From Mesotaenium endlicherianum (Eukaryota > Streptophyta > Zygnematophyceae > Zygnematales > Mesotaeniaceae): DNA of 64,000 nucleotides. The stretch lies in contig WELA01007584.1 in NCBI GenBank assembly GCA_009602735.1, forward strand, positions 326,234 through 390,233. The letters are read 5' to 3'. Shown here in pieces: positions 1-11,833 of this stretch (the stretch's first letter is position 1; each line of letters starts with the position of its first letter). A program made the translations under genes and the position numbers. The notes under the pieces are model-generated. The model did not search any database. It saw only the letters and a program-made list of their open reading frames with translations, and was not told the origin of the DNA.

Positions 1-914
1 ACACTCAAAACTCAAAGCTTTCCATTCTTACATGAAAGGGTTGGACCATGTTTCTCGATTCTGACCATTCGAGCTGTGGGGGTGGCAAATTTGTGACATA
101 GAGATTCCTTTTCAGTGCACATTTGAGCTTCTCTCAACATTTCTTCGGACACATTCAGAAGTTGCTTGAGATTGCTTGCTACATGCGTATCTTCTTACAT
201 GTAAACCAATTATAGCTGACGCATGTACACTGCGAAGTCGCTGCTCATGCATGTAATTCTGCAAGCGTGGGAGCCGACAAAGCCATTCAGTTTCAGGCAA
301 AGCACCAGTTCAAGCAAGTGAATATGATTTACGTTTCGTCTGTGGAGTAGGCCTGCCTGTCAATATCTCCTGAGTGAGTGGTGACGGAGCACACGAATGA
401 CAAACTGCGAGTGAAACAAGGGTATCATTGCGACATGTACGGCTGCTGACTGCATTTTAGAAGTCTAGGACATGCGGTACCCCTTATTTCTACGCAATAA
501 TTACGCAGGACTAGCTTTCAAGGTAAGACAGAGATTCCGAGACGTGGACTTTGCGACACAGCCCATAGGCATCTCTGGATACCCATGGATGGAACTCCTG
601 CAACGGCAGGCTTCTGGCACATCCAGCTGCCCCTCCGAGGATTTCAAGCCCATAGATAAGAGGCCATCCAGAGGAGAGAGACGCACCTCCAGCTCCTGAC
701 CGACAGCATTGCCACTCCTGGTTGACGGCAACGTTGACCTGGTAAATGCCAGTCAGCAGATATTGGAGGTCGTCCGCCCCTTGAATCTCCGAGCCAAGCA
801 AGACTATGCCGATGTGCGCTGGCATTTGAATGTGCACGCTCGGTGCCAGTCGCGCCAACTCAACTCATTCCATCTCACTAAACGGCGACTCGTCGCTATC
901 TGCAGGCGTGGGCA
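1..914. other. No supported gene; region beyond the 3' end of the PHT4 gene
   Basis: Open frames of 60-115 codons occur on both strands, the longest on the minus strand at 511-858, but none matches a family I know and none has convincing splice context. The minus-strand frame overlaps a plus-strand frame at 709-975, so at most one could be real. The stretch probably holds the 3' untranslated region of the minus-strand transporter and intergenic DNA. Confidence 0.4.
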
Positions 915-3900
915 TCAGTCGAAGATGCGCTCCCCCGTGGAGAAGACGTTCCACACGAGGAGGCCGACGACGTAGATGGCGGACGTGAGCGCCAGCACCG
1001 CCTGGAAGGAGCCCAGGCGCTCCACCAGGAAGCCCGTGAAAACGGTGCTCACGATGCCCGCGACCGTGCCCGCCGTGTTGGACATGCCTGCACGCGCCCG
1101 CCCATGCGCCCACACGCGCATGCGGACACGCCCACACGCAAGCGAGAAAAAAATCAGGCATCCACAACCACACTCGCGCGTTCGCATTGCTGTGGCGATT
1201 GAGCCCCACCGCACACGGAGTATGTGGCGGACGACGAGAGAGGGGCGTGGGGGTGGAGACGGAAACGGGGGTTGAAAAAAAGAGGTGTATGCAGATGGGG
1301 AACGGATCAGAGGCGAAGCCTGGTTGATGACAGAAGGCGCTCACATATCTGACCCGGCGATTGCCCATCTTTGAGCGGCAGGAGGACAGGAGGAGGAGGG
1401 CCAGAGCTTGTGTACGTGGTGCAGCGGCAAACAATCATCAAAAACTTAACAGCGACTACCAACCAACCCACGTTCTTGGCCCCACTCAATCCCCTCATCC
1501 TCCTGCGCCACCGTGGGTAAGACCAGCATGATGGCTGGAGGCACGGCAGCTTTTTGGGTGACCAACTCAGGCGCCGCAAGTGGGCTGTTCAACTCGTCAA
1601 GGCGAGCACAAATAAATGTTCCAGAGTGCTGAACTGACGCCAAGTTGCACGCCGGCCTCTGTTGGTCTTCCAGCTGGCAAGAGCTGCAGCCATGGCACGA
1701 TGTGCTGAACGTCGGGCTTCTCCCGTCTCCATCAGGGGAACATGTATGTGCATGAACATATATCAATGACCAAATGTGACTTCGCGATACAGCGACAACC
1801 ACCAACAAGGGTGAAAGAGGAGAGAGAGGGGTTGGAGATTGGGGTTGGGGAGGGGGGGAGGAGTGGGGAGCTCTCTCTGCCTGTGAGTCAGCCCGCAGTT
1901 GCAAGCAGGACAGAGGCTTTGAGCAGATGAGGGGAGAGGACGGAGTGGCCAAGTTGCATCGTTGCACACGGCGCCACGGGGGGCATGGGGAGGGGAAAGG
2001 CAAGTGCTCTCTCTCACCGTGGAGGACGCCAGCGTAGCGCGGCCCCACATCCTGCTCGCAGTCATGCAAATGCCCCCCACCACCACCACCAACACCAACA
2101 CCATCACCAGGCACACAGTAGCTTCTATGCCATGTCAGTCTTAGATTTCAGGCGTGCAAACGTACTGGCGACAGAGGTCTTCTAAAGGAGGGCAGAAATA
2201 GAGAAGGCGGCACGGAGAGCAGCAGGCAAAAGGAACGCGACGACCAGGCAAATGTGCCGTCCTTGGATGAGGACACGCAGGAGCCACTTGGCGAATCATT
2301 CGGACACATGACGCAGGTGCAGAGGCAGACGGCACCCACTAAGGACGCGGAGGCTGTTGGAATGCGGGACCTGGAGGTGCCGCCAGTCTGATTGCATAAC
2401 ACTCCCACACACATTGCCTCACCCCCACATGTAGAAACACAAGAAAGCAGCAGCAGCAGCAGGAGGAGGAGCAGACGCGTAGGAAGGGGGGGAAGGGTAT
2501 GACATGCTGTATGGAGTCAATTGACGCGCGGGGGCAGGGCAGGGCAGGGTAGTGTGCTTCGCAAATCACGCAGCTGCACATATTACTACGTCGCTGGAGG
2601 TGGTCGCCATCGTACGACCAATCTCACAAAGCACAACGGCTCTCTCCTCATTCAAGGGCCAGAAATTGTTTGTAAGACACGTATACAGCATCGAGGGTTG
2701 CAACTCGTGTACGCGGAACCGACCGGCCGGCCAGCGAGGATGCACGGGAAAAGCGGGGAGATGACGGACCTGATAGTTCACGAGGAAGCCAGCCTGACTG
2801 AAGGCACTAAAGCCGAGCGCGGCGGTGAGCCACAGCGCCGCCCCTTCGGGGCTCTTCGCCTTACTCAGGCCCACCAACGCAACAGCTGGCCCCCCAAAAC
2901 CAATCGTCTGCACAGATGCGCTCGCGCGCGCGCGCACACACACACACACATACACACAAAGACAAACATGTCAAACCTGAGCCACAAGCGTGCTCAAGAA
3001 GTAAATATTTTCCTCCATTAACATTTATCGTCATCCTTCTTTCTTGCTGATGACACCTGGCTTCCTATTCCCGCGACTCATGCGGCTCCTAAGACAGGTG
3101 CACACTTTTCAATGAGGGAAGGCTGCATGACGTAACAAATTAATGGCTAAAGGACACCTTGTGCGCTGCGGTGGACAGCGAGCACTCGCCTCCACTATTC
3201 TTCACTACAACACCCCCATGATTGGCCAACACACACCCGAAAAAATTGCTAAAGCAGCTGCGCGAGAGAATCTGCACTGTAACAAACGCATGAAAGGAAG
3301 GAAGGGGTGGGTTGGGGGGGGGGCAGGCATTGGTGCTTGCCTGTATGACCTTCCGCACGCGCGTGATGGACATCCCCGACGCCGTGAGGGCGTCGGCCAT
3401 GGCTGCGGCGCAGTAGCCCACGGCGGCCATGACGGCCCAGGGGCCCGCGCTGAACCATGCGGCGCTCCTCAGGTCCAGCCCCAGCACCTGCTCGGGAATG
3501 GCACGTACAGAGTAGACATAAGACACAAGGACAACGGAGAGCAAGAAATGGAAAGGAAGGACAAAGAGCAAGGGAGAGGGAAGAGTATCAGTTGCAGTTG
3601 TACATCCCCCTCACCCACACCCAGAAAGAGAGAGAGGGAGAGAGAGAGAGTGTGAGGAAGGGGTACAAATGCCCGCGTGTGCATCAACGCGTGCGCACCC
3701 AAGCGCATATGAGCTTGTCCAGAAGATGCTCAAGCTAGCTAGCTGCCTGCAAGGTCCCCACCGCGGACCAGAGAGGGAGCATTTGTGTGGGAGCCCGCAA
3801 AGACGTGCTCCTTGACAGACGCAGAGATCGATTTCTACGCATGCGCTCGCACCCAGCGTGAGGAGGTTCGCACGATGCACAGGCGCCACATTACGTGCAG

Positions 3901-6900
3901 CAGCTGCGTCAGTGAGTGTGTGCATGTATGTGCACACACTAGAAGAGCACAGGATGCCGTGCTTCTTCGCACTGACCAGGACTGCCGTCCACCGCATCAT
4001 GAACCTCGGACTCAGAGAGAGTGGGGAGAAGGGTTGGAGACGAGGCAGAGGAGGGCGAGGCGCTGACGTACACTTGCCAAAGGTGGCCGGTCTGGGAGAC
4101 GCAGCACACCCAGCTCACAGTTACTGAGAGTAGAGTAGAGGAGGGGGGAACCGGGGAGCACGCGCATACCTTGGTGAAGTAGACTGGCATCCAGGAGAGC
4201 AGCACAAAGTAGCTCTGCACCCCCACTCCCCCAACACCACCCCAAGTCCCCAGTCCCACCGTCAGCCCCATCCCCATCCCCATACAAGCGCACGCAACCT
4301 CACACATGAGCACACGGCACTGTTTACGAGCAACCATCTCTCGCCACCAGTGCTTGTTTAGCAGGGGGAAGAAGCAGGCAGAGCTGAGGAAGGGGGAAGG
4401 GGTGTGCAGGGGGCAGCCATGGCCGAGCTCGCCGGCTGAAGAGCAGAAGCACGAGAGGGGAACACGACACAGCATGACACGTGCACCCAATGAGAGATGC
4501 GCCAAGCCTGTCACAGAGTTGGTCAGTTGCCTAGACATGCTATGAAGCGCAACCTGTGTGGATGTGCAGGAGCACATCACGCCCGCACAGTGACGTTGGC
4601 ATGCTGCTGCAGGGCAGGGCACGGCTGGTGCCCGGACCCGGTCATGCCAAAGCCAGAGCAGCTACAACCGCCCTTCTGCCCTACTTCACCGAGGGTTACC
4701 TCTGTTACTACGGAAAGTAGTCAGCATATCATGCAGGCACGCACACTCCTTTGCTCTCTCCCTGTCCCTCTCTCTTTCCCTCCGACACGCACACACGCAC
4801 TCACACAAATACACACACACGCGCGGACACATCCAGTTGAGCGCTCCTTCAAATATGGGGCTCCTGAGACAGTCACTCAAAAGAGGCAAGGCAGGGCATG
4901 ACAGCAAAATGCAGCAAGGGGACCGCTGTTCAATGGACATGCAAGTCTGGCAATCAGGCAGCAAGAGCAGAGATGGAGAGGGAGAGGAGGGAGATGTGCG
5001 GACCCAGCTGTTCACGGCGTTGGCGCAGATGATGGCCCAAACGGGCGCCTTAGACAGCAGCATCCCAAACGGCGGCAGGTGGCTGCCTCTCCTCGACGCT
5101 GTGCTTTCGGCGGCAGATGTCGTCGCTGTTACGCTCCCGGAACTTGCTGTTGCTGCATTGCTGGAAACAGCTGGAGACAAGGAACAAACAAGAAGAAGAA
5201 GAAGGAGAAGAAGAAGAAGTATGAGACGCTCAGAGTACCTTGACAAGGGGAGGACAGGGAACCAGGGGAGGAGGAGGAGCCAGAGGTGGAAGAACAAGAG
5301 GGTGAAGAGGAGGGCGAGAAAGAAGAGAAAGTGGAAACGGAAGAGGAAGAGGCAAGGGAGAGGGACGCGTGGGCTCGTACAAAGCTGCCAGTAAAGTATT
5401 CCCTCTCCTGGCATACATGATGAACACCAAGTGGGAGACTTGTAGCCATCTTTCACACATAACGACTGTCTGAACATAGTCTAAGAGCCCTACGTCATAA
5501 AATCGATTCCTCGGCACACGTGTCAACACACGTGGTGCCAGAGAGCAATCGCCATGCCTACTAGGTAGCGGCCCTTCAGATACAAAATGAGAATAATTGA
5601 AGAGCAAAGATGTTGCACGCTTCTTCAGCTGGTCGTCATACCAGGTGGCGGCAGAGGGTGTAGAGGCTCACCACCCGCTTTGGGCGGGTCCTGGCCTGCG
5701 CGGATGGTTGCCAGCTCCTCGGCCCGTATAGACGGGTGCTCGCCAGGTGTCGGCGTCACACAGAGGAGCCAGGTCAGCAGCCAGAGGTGGCCCAGAAGCC
5801 CAAACACAAGGAAGGGGCCGGTGACACCGAGGCCCAGCGACGATGACATCAGCACTGGCGCCAGCAGGAGGCCTCCCATGGAGCCCAGGTGGAAGCCAGC
5901 AAAGCACGCCCCCACGGCCCTCGCACGCTCCATCCTGGGCATCCACCTGGCAACTCCGCAGCCATCGTCGCCGCCGCCGACGCGCCACATCGTCCGTCCG
6001 GCCCCACCCCCCGCATTTGTCAAGACTCGTATATGATATGCTGTCGTGTTATTCGCGCACGCACACGCGCTGGTTCTCGCATCGTGCCTGTGTGGCTGGT
6101 GGGTGTGCGACGGGGGAGAAAGGGTGGCGAGCACATGGTGACCTCTGCAATGGTTGCAGATCCTCCCTCCGTCCCTCCCTTCCCCCCTCGCTCTCTCCCC
6201 CAGCGCGCTGTGGCGCAACAACCACGGCTACAGCAAGGCATGCACCACCCTCAAACAAATGACAAACTTCTTAGAGCAAATGTCAGGGAGCAGGAGTAAG
6301 CGAGTGAAACCATGCCCAGGTGTGTTCATGTCCCACACACGCACTGCATGCACACCTCGCAGAAAGCGAGATCAGGACAAAGCCGCGGAGGATTTGGGGG
6401 ATACAAGCTCACTGGGCGTAGGATGAAGGAGGTCGGACGATTGTAAGCGAGAGTACCTGGCCATCATGTTGTTCATGCAGGGCAAGGCCACTCCCTCGCC
6501 CAGTCCCATGACAACACGCACAGCCAGCAGAGCGCCGAGAGAGTGGCCTGCCGCCCAGGGGGTTGCCAGAGTGGCAGTTGACCAGACCCCTATTCCCACT
6601 GCCAATACTATCTTCCCTCCGTAGCGGTCTGCCAAAGCTCCTCCAATGATAGGGGTCAACAGGTAGCCCCATAGAAAGGACGACTGTCATGAAAGTAAGG
6701 GGCAGATATGACAAGATATGATCAGAGGCATGTCATGTCGCGTTGTGACGCATGAGGAGGTCGGTCTGTGCCACATGGCAGGAACAGGAGAGACATTATG
6801 GTCTGCCTGATTGGAGTTTCATCTGACTGCTTTTCCCGGCAGCATGTTTGTCTCAATGGCTTGACAGGTTTTTTCAGCGTACCTTTTGCAAATTATCCAT

Positions 6901-7679
6901 GCAATCAGCTGTGGGCATCTGCAGGGCAAAAGTGTGAGCTTTCTCGACTTATGTTGCACACGCCAACGATGGAGTTGAAGAAAAGTAGCAGAGGGCAGAT
7001 GCAGTCATTAGGGCCAAACCTACGTGTCCCAAGAATAAATTCTATGATATACACTAGGATGCCTGACACAGATTTGTTATCGACACAGCACAAAATCTGA
7101 CAGCTGTATAGGCGACTGCGTGAGTTCATCCACCAGAGGTTCAGGGCAGGAAGCACCCACCTGGACAATGCCAGCTACCCCTTCACCCCATCCATTGGCA
7201 GCAGCAAGAGGCACGATGGTGACAGCCATAATAACTCTATCTGCATTGCAGAGGACTAAAGCGAGGGCCACAAGCAGCACAACTCGCACGCGCACGAGCT
7301 GAAAAAAGGGAATAATGTCTGAGCTGTCCTGGAGATTATCATTGGCTGCTGTATCTGATTGCAAGTTGCCAGAGGCCTCGCTCTTCCATCTCTCAGCTGG
7401 TGCTTTACGTCGATCTTCTTTACTATATGGACTAAAAGCTTGGATTAGTTGAGTACGGCCCCTTGCTGAGCTCTTGAGGGGGCTTGATGAGAAGGCACTG
7501 CTGAGTGTGGCACGCAAATCGAATGTACGCACTCGAGGTTTGACCATCGACGCCATTGGCAGTGACAGTGTACTTCTCGAACTTTTGCACAGTACATATG
7601 CTTCTTGCCTTTTAAATAATAGAGCATTCGTCCCATAAGTAGTTGTTTGCAAAAGTGCTACTGAAGCCATAGTCGACAA
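915..7679 (-). CDS. PHT4: PHT4-family (SLC17-like) anion/phosphate transporter, probably plastid-targeted
   Basis: Major-facilitator transporter of the plant PHT4/ANTR group, which moves inorganic phosphate or organic anions across plastid or Golgi membranes. Nine exons fit in phase: 7161-7679, 6457-6683, 5642-5946, 5004-5152, 4170-4214, 3341-3487, 2770-2907, 2018-2051 and 915-1087, giving 578 aa. The first ~125 residues are rich in Ser, Arg and Lys, like a transit peptide. The first membrane helix follows (RVRVVLLVALALVLCNADR), then the loop GALADRYGGK and the helix-4 region VVMGLGEGVALPCMNN. The end reads YAGVLHGMSNTAGTVAG, then GSFQAVL, and closes with FSTGERIFD, as in ANTR proteins. Intron 6 (2908-3340) appears to start with GC instead of GT, and exon 8 is only 34 nt. 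The family is clear; the substrate cannot be told from sequence. Confidence 0.93.
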
Positions 7680-8430
7680 TCGACCTATAGCGGTGAGATG
7701 TGTTTCATTACAAATTATCCGCGTGAAGCTTTATGAGAGAGATGCTTCACCTTCATCACTTATCATAGTAGACACTATATAAAGCCGTTACCTAATCAGC
7801 AGACCGTACTTAAGCTCCATTGCCACCTAGGAATGCAAGGGACTGGAGCTTGTATTGCTCAAATGGCGTCATTTTATGATTAACATCACCTGCGAGGACT
7901 GGTCAGAAGCTGCAGTAGCACCAGGTCTGTGACGTATTGTATATCGTCGACTTCTGCCATTATATGCATATCCTGCAGATTGTGATACATACTAATATTC
8001 CATAATACAGAAAGAAAGCTGATAATTTGAAATAATACTCGAAGGTGCAGGGGGGACTGCATAAGCGCGCACAGGACCAGGCAGGCTAGGCATGACCTGA
8101 GGCAAACCACAGGCAACGGTTAAAACAATCGAGCGTGTCCGGTCTCCCCGGCGTAGAAACGCTCCATCGTATCAGCTTATTCCCTGGTCGCACTGGGTCG
8201 CACTCATGGTTAAAATCTGCTTTGAACTCGTGAGGAGGTTTGAGCTGGATAATTTGAACAATGTTGGGAAGCGTTTCGCTGTTTGATGTTGCTGCTTGAG
8301 CTCCCCCTCTTTAATATAATTGCTCATCAGTAGAAGAAATGACGGCATTTCCCTGCATCGATCTTCAAGTCTTGAAGTAAGAACGGAACGAGATCACGCC
8401 AAGTCATACTCGCTTGCATCCGTGAATTCG
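7680..8430. other. Divergent intergenic region between the PHT4 and coiled-coil genes
   Basis: The upstream regions of the minus-strand transporter and the plus-strand coiled-coil gene meet here, so promoters for both are expected. I see no clear TATA box or other element. An in-frame open stretch runs from 8320 to the first ATG at 8431 but begins with TTG, so I treat it as untranslated leader. Confidence 0.45.
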
Positions 8431-11400
8431 ATGTGCAACTGCGAACAAATCAGCATGTTAGAAGTTTCTGATAAAAGTGGCTCAGCCGCGCCCAGTGCAG
8501 GGAAGACTAGCAAAATGGAGACAGCAATGATGACTATAAAGGCAGCTCTGGGTAGCGCGAGCCCTGTTTTGAGGCTTCTGAGTATGCTCATGCCATCTGG
8601 GGCTGGCATGCTTCTAGAATACCACGGGGAAAAGGAGCATACAAGCACTACGCGGAGGCCAGAAGCTGTTTCCTCGGACTTCGCAGCATTTAATTATCGT
8701 ATTGATCACTCTGTATCTGGTGGCCCTTCTACATTGGTAGATATAGATTCTACTATGTCTGAAGTTCATGAAGTCCTTAAGATGGCAGGAAGCGCCCTTC
8801 ACGCCAAAAATGGCGCTCTCGATCATCTCTCCTGTGAGCTTAAGGAGGCACGTGCTAGTCTTGAAGCTAGACAAAAAGAGTTTGCTAGTACACTGCTTGT
8901 TAAATCTGAGCAAACATATCACTTGATAAAGGAGAAGGAAAACAGACTCAAAGTGGTGATGAAGAACCATAGAGACGTTGAACAAGAATTTGTGTCTGCT
9001 ACTCGCAGATTTGAAGAGAAGAGTGCAGAGTGTGCAGAAGTGACAATGAAATTGCACTGCACAGCTTTAGAGCTAGCAAGTGCTTTTGTGAGACTTCACC
9101 AGAGAGATGAAGAATTGACTCTAGCTTCTGCGCTGCAACAAGCAGACGACGAACTGATTGTTGCAACACGGGCGTGGTTAGAAGAAGCTCATACCGAGTC
9201 GGAAATGCTGGATCATGAGCTTCAAGCAACAAGACAAAGGGCATTCAAAAGGGAAGATGAGCTGGCTCGAATGGAAGTTGCGCTGCAGGAGGCAAACACG
9301 AAGTTGCACAAGCAGGAGGAGAGACTAAAAGAAGCACTTTCAGGGGCTGACATGGAGAGGCAGCTCAGGACTCTAGCTGAAGATGGAGCTGCGGTAAGCC
9401 TTGCTACTTTAACACACCTCCAGGGTATATAATGACCAGTTCAGCTCCCTCAACTAAGTATGAATTACGACTACATGCGTCCTATCTTATGTATGCACGT
9501 ATTTTAGTACATAAAGCTGGTATAAATAGCGAGAGTACAAAAAGTTACCAATGCCAATATGTGTTAATGGACACTTAGATTTCCGGGTGAGAAGGCAGTT
9601 AAGGATGTTAAGGATTGTCTGACATGGGTGGTTTGCAGGCTCTGCAACAAGCACTAGGAAAGACACAAAGGGAGCTGCAGCAAGAGCGGAAGGCGAGGCA
9701 ATCAGATGCTGATGAGGTAAGTTGCGCAAGCGAGGGCATCACCTACATGTTGTCTGGGGACAAGATATAGTTATGAATGGTTCCTCTGCCTGAAGCCGGC
9801 AACTATCATCAGACTTGCTGCAACCCCTGGATACCATTAGCACAACTTTGTTTATGTTATACACTGTAGTTCTCTTGCCACAATAGACTTCAGACTGTGG
9901 TGGCCTTCATCAATACTTGATGAATCGTATTCATCTTTAAAGAACACTTATCATATCCTCAATGCTAGCCACCGTATCCAAATTCTATGTGATGTGAGCA
10001 CAAGTACTCCACACAGAGAGGAGTATTTTTACAGATCACAGATCAGTCCACTTCAGCAATAACGTTCGCAGACTGCAAGCATTTACGGTGACGCCGTCAG
10101 CTTTTATATTGATATAATGTACTTTAAGCTGGATAAGTATCATGCAAGAAACCTGTAATGAATGATTAAGAGCCTCTGAATCCACATCCATAATTTACAC
10201 TGTTACAATTCAGCAAGAAATATGACAACAGATTAACTGCTAATGTACTGTCTTCCTTTACCTTTTCCCTGCTCTCCATTCTCATGGCCTGGATATAGAT
10301 CAAAAGCATGCAAATTTACATCCATCATCTGTTGTCAATTATGATCACTGCTCATGCTCCTGCAGATGCTCAAGCTGTCGTCAGCAGAGTGGCAGGCCTT
10401 GGAGGCTCTGGACGAGGAACGCGCACGCAGGCGAGCATCAGAGCATGCCCTGCGTGAACTCCATCTCTGGGTTCAGGAGTCTATGACTCACACAAGCCGA
10501 CTCCAGCGCACTGTGGCGCTACAGCAGCAGCAGGTAAAGAGCACGTGCATGCATCCCGGGCTGCAAGCCATTGCTAACTAGTTCTTTCTGCCCTAGCTCC
10601 TCGTCTCTCTAGTACTCTCTCCCTTATCTGTCACCTCTGGCCGCATTAAGAAAGTCTTTCAAATTGGTAGTTTAAGAGCATTGAGTAGGTTGTGGGAGGA
10701 GATCTGGGTTCAGATTTGCTTCTATTGGTGGCTGAGTTCTCTCTTGCCATCGCTTGATCTTAAAGGCCAAGGACGCGTCATCTCCTGCTTTGCTTCAAGC
10801 CAGTAGCCTCCTCATCACAGGTCATCAGAAATACACCCGTGCTGGAGAATACATGCGAAGCCAACACATTGCCCATGCATATGTTCCTCAGGACGTTTTT
10901 CCTCCTCTGTAGAGCTCGTCAGTTGCCAATTCACTGTCCAAGGCTGCACCCTCACTACTCCCCCTCTTTACACAATTGCTACCCTTCTTCGCGCCTTGCA
11001 GGTAGACAATCTGGTAAAAGAGAAGGAAAATTGCTGGAGCATGGTGCAACAACAAGTGGCAGCCCCTGACAGCAAGTCTTTGCAGCCGGCATGCTTGCCA
11101 GATCATGCAAAGACACCCGACTCTCGAAGTACGTGTCAACCGCCATCGCCGCATTCATCCCGTACGTTTCTCTGCTCCCGTCTCCGCCTCCGCCTCTGTG
11201 CTTTTCTGGTGGGCATCAAAGGATCCATCTTTCAGTGGAACCCCCCAGCACGTCATTGATTAGCACTTGGCGGGACCCACTTCTCAGAGTGGAGTTTTCA
11301 CCCCGCATGAAGTGGAATGTGCTCTCTTGGTATGACTTCTGTTCCTTATCCTCAACTTTGATGCAGGCGATATGATGCGGTGGAGAATGAGTGTGGAGAA

Positions 11401-11833
11401 GGAGAACGCTACGCCTCCACGACCTGTCAACTTGAAGCAGAGAGCTGCTTCAGAGCATCAGGAGGAGCAGCAGCTGCTTCAACCCGTGCCCTCGTCGACA
11501 CTCTCGTTGAAGCCTAACTCCATTGATAGCCCTGATAAATTTCAGGAGCTGGCCGACTCCTACTGGAACGAGGCCTTCTTTACAACCGGTCTCTCACCTG
11601 GTATGAAGAGCCCCTTGGCATTGAGAACGCCAAAAGGCGTGTGCCAAGGGCAGCTTATTAGAAGCAGCCCCGCTTTGATAAAGAGTTACATGAGTCCCAA
11701 TAATGAGGGGAGTGCACCAAATAGAAAGACGGTTTCGCCGCTTAGTGCCAGGAGCATAAATACGTTGGAGAGAACACGCGTGTCTGCATCTGTGAAAAGG
11801 GACATGAGAGTTGACTTTGAAACCACAGAGTAA
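8431..11833 (+). CDS. Coiled-coil protein of unknown function
   Basis: I do not recognise this protein. Five exons join in phase: 8431-9393, 9639-9716, 10366-10533, 11002-11128 and 11367-11833, giving 600 aa. The start is the first in-frame ATG. After a Ser/Lys-rich leader there is a short hydrophobic stretch (about residues 38-65, with VLRLLSMLMPSGAGMLL). A long charged coiled coil follows from about residue 100 to 440, with heptad-like runs such as LKEARASLEARQKEF and ELARMEVALQEANTKLHKQEERLKEAL. The C-terminal exon is basic and Ser/Pro-rich and contains FQELADSYWNEAFFTTGLSP, with several SP/TP sites. Plant nuclear-envelope or cytoskeletal filament-like proteins look similar, but composition alone cannot decide. 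All four introns have GT-AG ends. Confidence 0.75.

Noticed and set aside
4686-5477. 263-codon minus-strand frame with Leu/Phe runs and matching plus-strand Arg/Lys frame
   Set aside because: Most of it translates an AGA/GAA-rich intron tract; only 5004-5152 fits as a PHT4 exon, in a different frame from the long runs.
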